Source of the DNA: Dysosmobacter sp. Marseille-Q4140
Lineage (GTDB): Bacteria; Bacillota; Clostridia; Oscillospirales; Oscillospiraceae
Length of the DNA: 64,000 bases
Assembly: GCA_018228705.1 (NCBI GenBank)
Contig: CP073694.1
Span: 682,001-746,000, forward strand
Direction: 5' to 3'
Shown piece by piece: positions 51,440 to 58,905 of the stretch; position 1 is the stretch's first letter, and each line of letters begins with the position of its first letter. The position numbers and the translations under genes are program-made. The notes below the pieces were generated by a model. That model searched no databases, was not told the DNA's origin, and was given only the letters and a program-made list of their open reading frames with translations.

Positions 51440-52240
51440 ATGAAGATCATTGTTTCCATCAAGCAGGTACCCGATACCTCCGGCAAGGTGGCGGTGAATC
51501 CCGACGGTACGCTGAACCGTGCGTCTATGCAGACCATCACCAACCCCGACGACATGAACGCCCTGGAGGCCGCCCTGAAGCTGAAGGACGCCACTGGCTG
51601 CAAGGTCGTCGTGGTCACCATGGGTCCCGCCCCCGCTGCCGGCATGCTGCGTGAGGCTCTGGCCATGGGCGCCGACGAGGCCGTTCTGGTGTCCGCCCGC
51701 GAGTTCGGCGGCTCCGACACCTACGCCACCTCCCAGATCCTGGCCGCCGCCATCAACAAGATCGGCGTGGAGGCCGACGATATCGTCATGTGCGGCCGGC
51801 AGGCCATCGACGGTGACACCGCTCAGGTCGGTCCCCAGATCGCCGAGAAGCTGCACCTGCCCCAGGTCACCTATGCCGCCGACATCCAGAAGGACGGCGA
51901 CACCGTCACCGTCAAGCGCATGCTGGAGGACGGCTACATGACCATCAAGGTCCGGACGCCCTGCCTGCTGACCTGCGTCAAGGAGCTCAACGAGCCCCGC
52001 CTGATGAACGTGGTGGACATTTACCGTGCGTACAGCAAGCCTCTGGAGACCTACAACTATGAGACCCTGAAGGACGATCCTCTGATCGACGCCACCACCA
52101 TCGGCCTGAAGGGCTCTCCCACCAACATCTTCAAGAGCTTCACCCCGCCCCAGAAGGGTGCCGGACAGATGTTAGAAGGTGCGGACAAGGCCACCTGCGA
52201 GCAGCTGGCTGAGATCCTGGCCAAGAAGCACATCATCTGA
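51440..52240 (+). CDS. etfB: Electron transfer flavoprotein beta subunit
   Basis: 266 residues with AAGGAGG upstream. MKIIVSIKQVPDTSGKVAVN opens the fold; NPDDMNALEAALKLKD and CGRQAIDGDTAQVGPQIAEK are the conserved FAD/AMP-site segments. The GRQAIDGDTAQVGP sequence is typical of clostridial Etf that bind a second FAD in the beta subunit and can bifurcate electrons. It carries electrons to or from the dehydrogenase 16 bp upstream. Confidence 0.94.
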   Translation: MKIIVSIKQVPDTSGKVAVNPDGTLNRASMQTITNPDDMNALEAALKLKDATGCKVVVVTMGPAPAAGMLREALAMGADEAVLVSAREFGGSDTYATSQILAAAINKIGVEADDIVMCGRQAIDGDTAQVGPQIAEKLHLPQVTYAADIQKDGDTVTVKRMLEDGYMTIKVRTPCLLTCVKELNEPRLMNVVDIYRAYSKPLETYNYETLKDDPLIDATTIGLKGSPTNIFKSFTPPQKGAGQMLEGADKATCEQLAEILAKKHII

Positions 52241-52257
52241 GAAGGGGGAGAGAAACG

Positions 52258-53367
52258 ATGTCTAATTTCAACAGTGCTGATATCGCTGCTTTCAAGGACG
52301 TATGGGTGTTCTGTGAGCAGCGCGAGGGCAAGCTGATGCCCACCGATTTCGAGCTGATCTCCAAGGGCCGCGACCTGGCCAACGAGCTGGGCGTGAACCT
52401 GTGCGGCCTGCTGCTGGGCGGCGAGGGGATCGAGAACGTTGCCAAGGAGCTGGGCGGCTACGGCGCCGACAAGGTGATCGTGTGCGAGAGTCCGCTGCTG
52501 GCCGTGTACAACACCGACGCCTATGCCAAGGTCATCTGCGACGTCATCGAGGAGATGAAGCCCGAGGCCTTCCTGATCGGCGCCACCAATATCGGCCGTG
52601 ACCTGGGCCCCCGCTGCGCCGCCCGTCTGCACACCGGCCTGTGCGCTGACTGCACCCACCTGGACGTGGATGTGGCCAACTACATCCAGTTCCTGCGTGA
52701 GTCCTCCACTCTGGACGTGGACAACACCAAGTGGGACATGGAGGACCGGAACCTGAAGATGACCCGTCCCGCTTTCGGCGGTCACCTGATGGCCACCATC
52801 ATCTGCCCCCGCTTCCGTCCCTGCATGGCGACGGTGCGTCCGGGCGTCATGAAGAAGAACCCCTTCGATCAGGCCAAGGCCGACGCCTGCGAGATCGTCA
52901 AGCCCGCCTTCTCCCTGACCGAGGCCGACATCCACACCGAGGTCACCGAGGTGGTCAAGGCCGCCAAGAAGCTGGTGGACCTGATCGGCGCCGACTACAT
53001 CGTGTCCGTTGGCCGCGGCATCAGCAAGGATGTCGAGGGCGGCATCAAGCTGGCTGAGGAGCTGGCTGAGGTGCTGGGCGGCGTCGTGGGCGGCTCCCGT
53101 GCCACCATCGACTCCGGCTGGCTGTCTGCCGACCATCAGGTGGGCCAGACCGGCAAGACCGTGCATCCGAAGGTGTACATCGCTCTGGGCATTTCCGGCG
53201 CCATCCAGCACAAGGCCGGCATGCAGGACTCCGAGTGCATCATCGCGGTGAACAAGAACGACACCGCTCCCATCTTCGAGATCGCCGACTACGGCATCTG
53301 CGGCGACCTGTTCAAGGTCACTCCCATGCTGATCGAGGCCATTAAGGCCGCCAAGGCTGCCAAGTAA
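52258..53367 (+). CDS. etfA: Electron transfer flavoprotein alpha subunit
   Basis: 369 residues with AAGGGGGAG upstream. The C-terminal FAD domain shows GGVVGGSRATIDSGWLSADH, QVGQTGKTVHPKVYIALGIS, GAIQHKAGM and AVNKNDTAPIFEIADYG. No N-terminal ferredoxin module is present. Forms the heterodimer with EtfB; a terminator follows immediately. Confidence 0.94.
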   Translation: MSNFNSADIAAFKDVWVFCEQREGKLMPTDFELISKGRDLANELGVNLCGLLLGGEGIENVAKELGGYGADKVIVCESPLLAVYNTDAYAKVICDVIEEMKPEAFLIGATNIGRDLGPRCAARLHTGLCADCTHLDVDVANYIQFLRESSTLDVDNTKWDMEDRNLKMTRPAFGGHLMATIICPRFRPCMATVRPGVMKKNPFDQAKADACEIVKPAFSLTEADIHTEVTEVVKAAKKLVDLIGADYIVSVGRGISKDVEGGIKLAEELAEVLGGVVGGSRATIDSGWLSADHQVGQTGKTVHPKVYIALGISGAIQHKAGMQDSECIIAVNKNDTAPIFEIADYGICGDLFKVTPMLIEAIKAAKAAK

Positions 53368-53383
53368 ATTTCCCCCCACCTGG

Positions 53384-53422
53384 AAAAAGGGCCATGCGGA
53401 CTTCTGCCCCATGGCCCTTTTT
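53384..53422 (+). terminator. Rho-independent terminator
   Basis: AAAGGGCCATG..CCATGGCCCTTTTTT hairpin after etfA. Confidence 0.85.
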
Positions 53423-53520
53423 TGCCGGATCCTGCGCCTTCTCACTGGCGGGATCTTGTGGTATACTCTACTCTGTGCCCGGCATCGGGCACGATCTTAT
53501 TCCACAGAGGTATCTTTCAT

Positions 53521-54333
53521 ATGAATATGATGTTCAAAGGAAGCAGTCAATACGTGGCCTCCCCCGAGCTGATGAGCGCCGTCAATATCGCCATCACCCT
53601 CAGCAAGCCCCTGCTCATCAAGGGCGAACCCGGCACCGGCAAGACCATGCTTGCCCAGGCCATCGCCGACGCCCTGGGCAAGCAGCTCATCATCTGGAAC
53701 GTGAAGTCCACCACCAAGGCCCAGGACGGCCTGTACGTCTACGACGTGGTCCAGCGGCTCTACGACAGCCAGTTCGGCACCCACGGCGTGGATGACGTGG
53801 CCCGCTACATCAAGCTGGGCAAGCTGGGCGAGGCCTTTCAGGCTCAGGAGCAGGTGGTCCTCCTGATCGACGAGATCGACAAGGCCGACATCGAGTTTCC
53901 CAACGACCTGCTCTGGGAGCTGGATCAGATGGAGTTCTATATCCCGGAGACCAAGGAGACGGTCCGGGCCAAACAGCGCCCCATCGTCATCATCACCTCC
54001 AATGCGGAAAAAGAGCTGCCGGACGCCTTTTTGCGCCGGTGCGTGTTCCACTATATTGAGTTCCCGGACCAGCAGCAGATGGAGGAGATCCTCCGCGTCC
54101 ACTTCGGCCGGCTGGAGGACGCCCTGGTCCGGCAGGCCCTGGCCGCCTTCTACTGGGTCCGGGAGCTGCGGCAAATCGAGAAGAAGCCCAGCACCTCGGA
54201 GCTAGTGGACTGGCTGCGGGCCCTGGTGGCCGGCGGGATCGCGCCGGAGCGGATCACCCGGGAGATCCCCTTCGCCGGCGTGCTGCTGAAAAAGGACAAG
54301 GACCTGCGGACACTGCAGAGGGAGCTGCGATAA
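53521..54333 (+). CDS. MoxR-type AAA+ ATPase
   Basis: 270 residues. Walker A GEPGTGKTMLAQAIADAL, Walker B VVLLIDEIDKAD, sensor 1 PIVIITSNAEKELPDAFLRR. MoxR ATPases act as chaperones that insert cofactors or mature enzymes together with a VWA protein; the partner is the next gene, 3 bp downstream. An extended -10 promoter (TGTGGTATACT at about 53458) precedes it. The client enzyme is unknown. Confidence 0.9.
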   Translation: MNMMFKGSSQYVASPELMSAVNIAITLSKPLLIKGEPGTGKTMLAQAIADALGKQLIIWNVKSTTKAQDGLYVYDVVQRLYDSQFGTHGVDDVARYIKLGKLGEAFQAQEQVVLLIDEIDKADIEFPNDLLWELDQMEFYIPETKETVRAKQRPIVIITSNAEKELPDAFLRRCVFHYIEFPDQQQMEEILRVHFGRLEDALVRQALAAFYWVRELRQIEKKPSTSELVDWLRALVAGGIAPERITREIPFAGVLLKKDKDLRTLQRELR

Positions 54334-54336
54334 GCC

Positions 54337-55554
54337 ATGTTCACCGCATTTTTCTACCTGCTGCGGCAGCGTGGCCTGGCCGTGTCCATCAACGAGTGGC
54401 TCACCCTGCTGGAGGCTCTGGAGAAGGGCCTCCACCGCTCCAGCCTCACGGGCTTCTACCACCTCTGCCGGGCGCTGCTGGTGAAGAATGAGGCGGACTT
54501 CGACCGCTTCGATCAGGTGTTTCTGGAGTTTTTCAAGGACGTGCCCTTCAGCGGCGAACTGCCGCCGGAGCTGCTGGACTGGCTGAACCACCCCTCCGAG
54601 GACCTGCGCCGCACCATCGAGGAGCTGCAGTCCCTGGGCTTCCCGGATGAAACCCTGGAGGAGCTGCTGCGGATGCTGGAGGAGCGGCTGAAGGAGCAGA
54701 CCGAGGAGCACAACGGCGGCAATTACTGGGTGGGCACCCAGGGCCGCTCCCCCTTCGGCAACAGCGGCTGGCACCCCAACGGCATCCGCATCGGCGGCCA
54801 GAGCCGCCACCGCACTGCCATGTCGGTGGCCGGGGACCGGCGGTTCCGAGACTTCCGCAAGGACGACACCCTGGACCCCCGGCAGTTCCAGCTGGCCTTC
54901 CGGCTGCTGCGGCAGCTGTCCGTCCAGGCCAGCAGCGGCGAGAAGGAGGTGGATGTGGACGCCACCATCCGCGACACCTGCGACAACGCCGGCTCCCTGC
55001 GGATCCGCTACCGCAAGCCCCGCAAGAACGCCATCAAGGTCCTGCTGCTGATGGACTCCGGCGGCTCCATGGAATATTACAGCACCCTCTGCGCCACGCT
55101 GTTCCAGGCGGCCACCAAGTCCAACCACTTCAAGGAACTCCACACCTTCTACTTCCACAACTGCGTCTACTCGGAGCTGTATACCCAGCCCTCCCTGCGC
55201 TACGACAGTGCCGTGGCCACGGAGTGGGTCCTCCAGAACTTTGACAGCAGCTACAAGGTCATCATCGTGGGCGATGCCGCTATGAACCCCTATGAGCTCA
55301 ACGCCCCCACCTACAACTGGCGCAACGGTGCCTACGAGCGGCCCGGGCTGGAGTGGCTCCAGCGGCTCCAGTCCCACTTCCCCTATCTGGTCTGGCTGAA
55401 CCCGGAGCCCTATCCCGCCCGCCGGGATTTCTGGTCCCAGACCCACTTACAGCTGGCAGGGATCTTTCCCATGTTCGACCTGTCGGTGGACGGGCTGGAG
55501 GCCGGGATCAAGCGCCTGATGGCAAAGCGGCCCTCCAAGGCCGCCGGACAGTGA
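54337..55554 (+). CDS. VWA-domain protein (CoxE/YehP-like), MoxR partner
   Basis: 405 residues. A helical N-terminal half (FFYLLRQRGLAVSINEWLTL and a Glu-rich segment) precedes a von Willebrand A domain. KVLLLMDSGGSMEYYSTLC is a MIDAS motif with Gly in place of the usual second Ser spacing (DxGxS). HTFYFHNCVYSELYTQPSLR and YKVIIVGDAAMNPYEL follow. CoxE-like proteins work with MoxR ATPases in metal-enzyme maturation. Confidence 0.85.
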   Translation: MFTAFFYLLRQRGLAVSINEWLTLLEALEKGLHRSSLTGFYHLCRALLVKNEADFDRFDQVFLEFFKDVPFSGELPPELLDWLNHPSEDLRRTIEELQSLGFPDETLEELLRMLEERLKEQTEEHNGGNYWVGTQGRSPFGNSGWHPNGIRIGGQSRHRTAMSVAGDRRFRDFRKDDTLDPRQFQLAFRLLRQLSVQASSGEKEVDVDATIRDTCDNAGSLRIRYRKPRKNAIKVLLLMDSGGSMEYYSTLCATLFQAATKSNHFKELHTFYFHNCVYSELYTQPSLRYDSAVATEWVLQNFDSSYKVIIVGDAAMNPYELNAPTYNWRNGAYERPGLEWLQRLQSHFPYLVWLNPEPYPARRDFWSQTHLQLAGIFPMFDLSVDGLEAGIKRLMAKRPSKAAGQ

Positions 55555-55565
55555 GTCCCGGACGG

Positions 55566-55604
55566 AAAAAACGCGCCCGCAAGGAAATCCTTGCGGGCGC
55601 GTGT
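55566..55604 (+). terminator. Stem-loop terminator of the MoxR-VWA operon
   Basis: CGCGCCCGCAAGGA..TCCTTGCGGGCGCG forms a 14-bp stem. The A tract before it serves as a T tract for the opposite strand; on the plus strand gtgtgt follows. GC content falls sharply after it, marking an island edge. Confidence 0.6.
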
Positions 55605-55673
55605 GTAACCGCTACAATCTAGATTTCCCATTTTTTCATAAATCTGATTTCTTTCCAGCGGTTAAGTTCAAAC

Positions 55674-57110
55674 TCACAGTTTTATCTGTATGTTTTTTTC
55701 TTGAAATAACTTTTGAATTGCCCGTCTAGCTTTATCAGGCTCTAGTCCAATATTTTTTAGCCGAATTGAGTAGATGAGCTCTTCTACAACTTGAATATCA
55801 CTGATTTGAACAGCTTCAAAGTCCCAATTCAACTTATCATGTGCAAGATCATTCCTCAGTTTGCCAACACGACGACCAATTTCTTCAGCCAATGCCTTAT
55901 ACGGTTTTTGCGGCGTTCCATATTTTCGGAGAGTAAACGCCTCCATGATTTCACGACAGTCAATAAGCGCATACTTTACATTGAACCAATAGCCTAAACT
56001 AAAATTTTTAATTCCATTTAGGAGATCCGCTGCGTATTCCCTTTCTTTCCCAGTTTTCTCGTCACAGAAATTCTCCATTAGTTGGACAACCTCTGTTTTT
56101 ACTTTTACAAAGGGTTCCGACCTCCCTGCATCTATCCCGTAGATATTACGGAACTCCCGTTCAAAAGCGGCCAGAATCATGATAAACCGGCTAACAGAGT
56201 AGGAGCGTTTTTCATCAATACAGCGCGGAAGATATTCGTAATCAAGCAGGCCAGCAGAAATTACATTCAACAAATCCGCCGATTTTGTTCCCAAGATCGA
56301 AAAATCAATGATTTCGTCCTTGGCTTTTTTATTCGTTTCTCCTGTAAATCGTGGGCGGCAACAAAGCCAGGCAAAAAAATCTCGTTTTCTTTCTTGATTA
56401 TAGGCAAAAACCTCGACATTGTCTAAAGAAACATTTGCCCGACCGGTGACATACATAAAAAAACGCCAGAGTTGCTCATACGCATTCAGCAAGCCAGGGA
56501 GAGCTTCTGTTTTCGAAAACTGAAGCGTCATATAACTCTGTGATGTCATGGGATTCTGTGCTCGCACAACAGATGCATAGGAATGAAGTTTAATTTCAGC
56601 AGTGAGACCGTCTGAAAGAAGAAACTTGCCTCCGTCCACCTCATTTTGGCATTCTGCTGATAAAGTAATCTTCTTAGCCCGGATACTGTCTTTTGCTGGT
56701 TGAATGTCATATTCAAACACTGATTCCGGAGGAAAGAACGCATCAATTTCTGGTCCTCGTATACGAAAACCATCAATTGCTTCACTTGAATATCTTTCTT
56801 CCCAAATAAAATACCAAGCAACAGGGAAGCTCAAAAACCCATGATAGGAACTGTAGTTATTGGATACCCAGAAAGTAATGCGATATCCCTCACTGGTTCT
56901 TCCTGATAATTCTCGATTTGAAATCCACTCATTAGATGACTCTATTGTTTGCTGCAGTCGTTCCAGCGTAAGTGCCCCAGAAGAATATCGCCTCCAAACT
57001 TCCCGATTCGGAGGATACAGATTTACTTTAAACTCCCTCTCATCAAATTCAAAAGGGAAAGTATACTCTTCATAAGAAACAAATCCGACCAGTCGCTCTG
57101 GTCTCTTCAT
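55674..57110 (-). CDS. ApeA-like HEPN-domain protein, candidate anti-phage effector
   Basis: 478 residues. The N-terminal approximately 230 residues are beta-rich (LVGFVSYEEYTFPFEFDERE, ITFWVSNNYSSYHGFLSFPV) like the ApeA N-terminal domain. The C-terminal approximately 180 residues are helical and contain VGKLRNDLAHDKL, an R-x4-H HEPN ribonuclease motif (Arg419, His424). ApeA proteins are abortive-infection HEPN nucleases. The gene is AT-rich against the genome. Its start overlaps the stop of the phosphatase gene (ATGA), so the two are translationally coupled. The family call is from pattern only. Confidence 0.7.
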   Translation of the reverse strand: MKRPERLVGFVSYEEYTFPFEFDEREFKVNLYPPNREVWRRYSSGALTLERLQQTIESSNEWISNRELSGRTSEGYRITFWVSNNYSSYHGFLSFPVAWYFIWEERYSSEAIDGFRIRGPEIDAFFPPESVFEYDIQPAKDSIRAKKITLSAECQNEVDGGKFLLSDGLTAEIKLHSYASVVRAQNPMTSQSYMTLQFSKTEALPGLLNAYEQLWRFFMYVTGRANVSLDNVEVFAYNQERKRDFFAWLCCRPRFTGETNKKAKDEIIDFSILGTKSADLLNVISAGLLDYEYLPRCIDEKRSYSVSRFIMILAAFEREFRNIYGIDAGRSEPFVKVKTEVVQLMENFCDEKTGKEREYAADLLNGIKNFSLGYWFNVKYALIDCREIMEAFTLRKYGTPQKPYKALAEEIGRRVGKLRNDLAHDKLNWDFEAVQISDIQVVEELIYSIRLKNIGLEPDKARRAIQKLFQEKNIQIKL

Positions 57111-57583
57111 TCTACAGCACCCCCCAGAGCCAATCCCAAGTAATCAAGCAGCCCTTGGCAGCCCACCGACACATCTCTCCAAGTTGCCTCGAAGTCTCTG
57201 GTGTACCATGGATCGGCAACCTCTTGGCCTGGTTGGCCAGCATACTCCATCAACAGATGGATCTTCTCCGCTGGGTCGCCACAGAAAATGCGCCGCATAT
57301 TGTGGACATTGGCCTGGTCCATACCGATCAGCAAATCGTAATCTGCATAGTCGCAACTGGTCAACTGTCGGGCAGCGTGGCCGGTACAGGAGATTCCATG
57401 CTCCGCCAGTTTCTTCTGGGCCGGAGGATAGACCGGATTGCCGATTTCTTCCCGACTGGTTGCAGCTGAGGCAATGTGAAACAAATGCCCCATCGCAGCC
57501 TTTTTCACCAGATTTTTCATGACATACTCGGCCATCGGACTCCTGCAAATATTGCCGTGACACACAAAAAGAATCCTCGTCAT
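57107..57583 (-). CDS. Low-molecular-weight protein tyrosine phosphatase
   Basis: 158 residues from the ATG at 57581-57583 with AGGAGAGAC upstream. The P-loop VCHGNICRSPMAE has catalytic Cys8 and Arg14 (C-x5-R). The general acid lies in ADPWYTRDFE near residue 130. Length and motifs are canonical. Coupled to the HEPN gene downstream, which suggests a functional pair. Outside mobile contexts such phosphatases act on Tyr- or Arg-phosphorylated proteins. Confidence 0.9.
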   Translation of the reverse strand: MTRILFVCHGNICRSPMAEYVMKNLVKKAAMGHLFHIASAATSREEIGNPVYPPAQKKLAEHGISCTGHAARQLTSCDYADYDLLIGMDQANVHNMRRIFCGDPAEKIHLLMEYAGQPGQEVADPWYTRDFEATWRDVSVGCQGLLDYLGLALGGAVE

Positions 57584-58061
57584 CCTGTCTCTCCTGTTTC
57601 TGTTTGTCAACGTCAGTATAACATGTGCCGGTCGAAACGTCGAGATTCATTTTCTCATGCGCGGGTTCGCTAATCTGCCGCAGAAGCTCCGCCTTTGACC
57701 ATCCGAACTGCAAAACAGCTCGAAGATACCAATGCCGCTGATCCATGGACAGGCCTGCCTCCATGATAACCACATTCTGCGTCCACCCAATCAGGAGAGC
57801 CTCCTTCAGAATGTCGGGTGCAGTTTCATAGGTCCGGAAAAAGTCCCGCATCCGACGGAGGTTCCGAGGTGAAAAGCCCGAGTTGTCGGGACACTTGACC
57901 GCAAGATACTCTGCTGCTGCCACTGCCGCTCCTTTTTCCTTTCTGGCGCTGACCAGTTTCCCGATTTCGAGATACAGCTCCATCTGTGGCAGGTTTCTTT
58001 CCAGTGCCTGATCCAAACCAGTATACATCGCACTGTAATCAATGGGCTTCCGGATGTTCAT
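57144..58061 (-). CDS. DUF1016 N-terminal-domain protein, C-terminus overlapping the phosphatase
   Basis: Starts at the ATG at 58059-58061 with AAAGGAGAAG upstream. The first approximately 130 residues (YLEIGKLVSARKEKGAAVAA, FSPRNLRRMRDFFRTYETAP, IGWTQNVVIMEAGLSMDQRH, YLRAVLQFGWSKAELLRQI) match the DUF1016/YhcG N-terminal domain. That domain normally precedes a PD-(D/E)XK nuclease. After EPAHEKMNLD the frame continues for about 170 residues through the phosphatase gene in another frame and looks non-native. The nuclease half is therefore missing; the gene was probably truncated when the downstream genes were joined. Confidence 0.6.
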   Translation of the reverse strand: MNIRKPIDYSAMYTGLDQALERNLPQMELYLEIGKLVSARKEKGAAVAAAEYLAVKCPDNSGFSPRNLRRMRDFFRTYETAPDILKEALLIGWTQNVVIMEAGLSMDQRHWYLRAVLQFGWSKAELLRQISEPAHEKMNLDVSTGTCYTDVDKQKQERQDDEDSFCVSRQYLQESDGRVCHEKSGEKGCDGAFVSHCLSCNQSGRNRQSGLSSGPEETGGAWNLLYRPRCPTVDQLRLCRLRFADRYGPGQCPQYAAHFLWRPSGEDPSVDGVCWPTRPRGCRSMVHQRLRGNLERCVGGLPRAA

Positions 58062-58100
58062 GGACTTCTCCTTTCTGACGCCATGCGCCTTATTCCGTAG

Positions 58101-58154
58101 ATCACAGCAAAGAGAAATGCGGCATTGCACTGCCACACTTCTCTTTGCTGTGAT
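58101..58154. repeat. 16-bp inverted repeat between genes
   Basis: ATCACAGCAAAGAGAA (58101-58116) and TTCTCTTTGCTGTGAT (58139-58154) are perfect inverse copies separated by 22 bp. They sit between the metallophosphoesterase stop and the DUF1016 start, without a T tract. Could be a processing hairpin, or a protein or recombinase site. Confidence 0.7.
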
Positions 58155-58155
58155 T

Positions 58156-58905
58156 CTATATGACCTGCACGATCTGTTCCCAGAGCAGGATATGTTTATT
58201 GTCGATTGCTTGATTGCCGTGGTAGTGACCGAACAGCCAGTAATGGTACCGGGCCTTTTCCTGAATCTCTTGAAGGAAATCCGTAAGCGGATCTGCCTTA
58301 TTGTAACGGTTGATTGCTATGGCGAGATCAGTTGGGGCACAGTGAGTGATGATGTAGTCCACTGCCCAATCGTGTTTGTCCAGGTTTTGTCGAGCCCTAG
58401 TATACTCGTCTTTCGAAGGGAGCTCCTCTGGCCACCAGGACTGTCCTAACACTCGGTATCTGCGCCGCCCCATAATCTCGAGCATCATACGCCGGGTTTC
58501 GAAGTCTGGTGCCTTTGAGTCCAGAATTCCATCCTCCACATCATGGCTCTTGGCCCCGCCCATGGTGAAGAAGGTATATCCCTGAAGTTCAAACACATGT
58601 CCTCGCATGAGGTGCAGGATGTTGGGCCGTATCCGATGCACCATTCCTCCATGCCACATCTCAAGTGGGAATTCTGAAAGCAGCGTGAAGTTCTCGTGGT
58701 TTCCATCCACCCATAGGGTGGTCCAGGGCTTGTCATTCAGCCAGTCCAGCCAATAGTTTTCCTCCTCAGAACTTTCCCAGAGGCCTCCGAAGTCACCACA
58801 GATAATAACGAAGTCGTCACGGGACATGTTGGCTCGTTCCGGGAAGTATTTTCGACCAAACCGGCGGAAGGTTCCGTGGCAGTCTCCCGTGGCATAAACA
58901 CTCAT
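58156..58905 (-). CDS. Metallophosphoesterase
   Basis: 249 residues. Calcineurin-type motifs in order: MSVYATGDCHGTFRRF (GDxHG), FVIICGDFGGLWES (GDxxG), LWVDGNHENF (GNHE), ITHCAP and FGHYHGNQ (GHxH). Target may be a nucleotide or a nucleic-acid end; not assignable. Its start overlaps the recombinase stop (ATGA), so it is cargo tied to the recombinase operon. Confidence 0.88.
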   Translation of the reverse strand: MSVYATGDCHGTFRRFGRKYFPERANMSRDDFVIICGDFGGLWESSEEENYWLDWLNDKPWTTLWVDGNHENFTLLSEFPLEMWHGGMVHRIRPNILHLMRGHVFELQGYTFFTMGGAKSHDVEDGILDSKAPDFETRRMMLEIMGRRRYRVLGQSWWPEELPSKDEYTRARQNLDKHDWAVDYIITHCAPTDLAIAINRYNKADPLTDFLQEIQEKARYHYWLFGHYHGNQAIDNKHILLWEQIVQVI

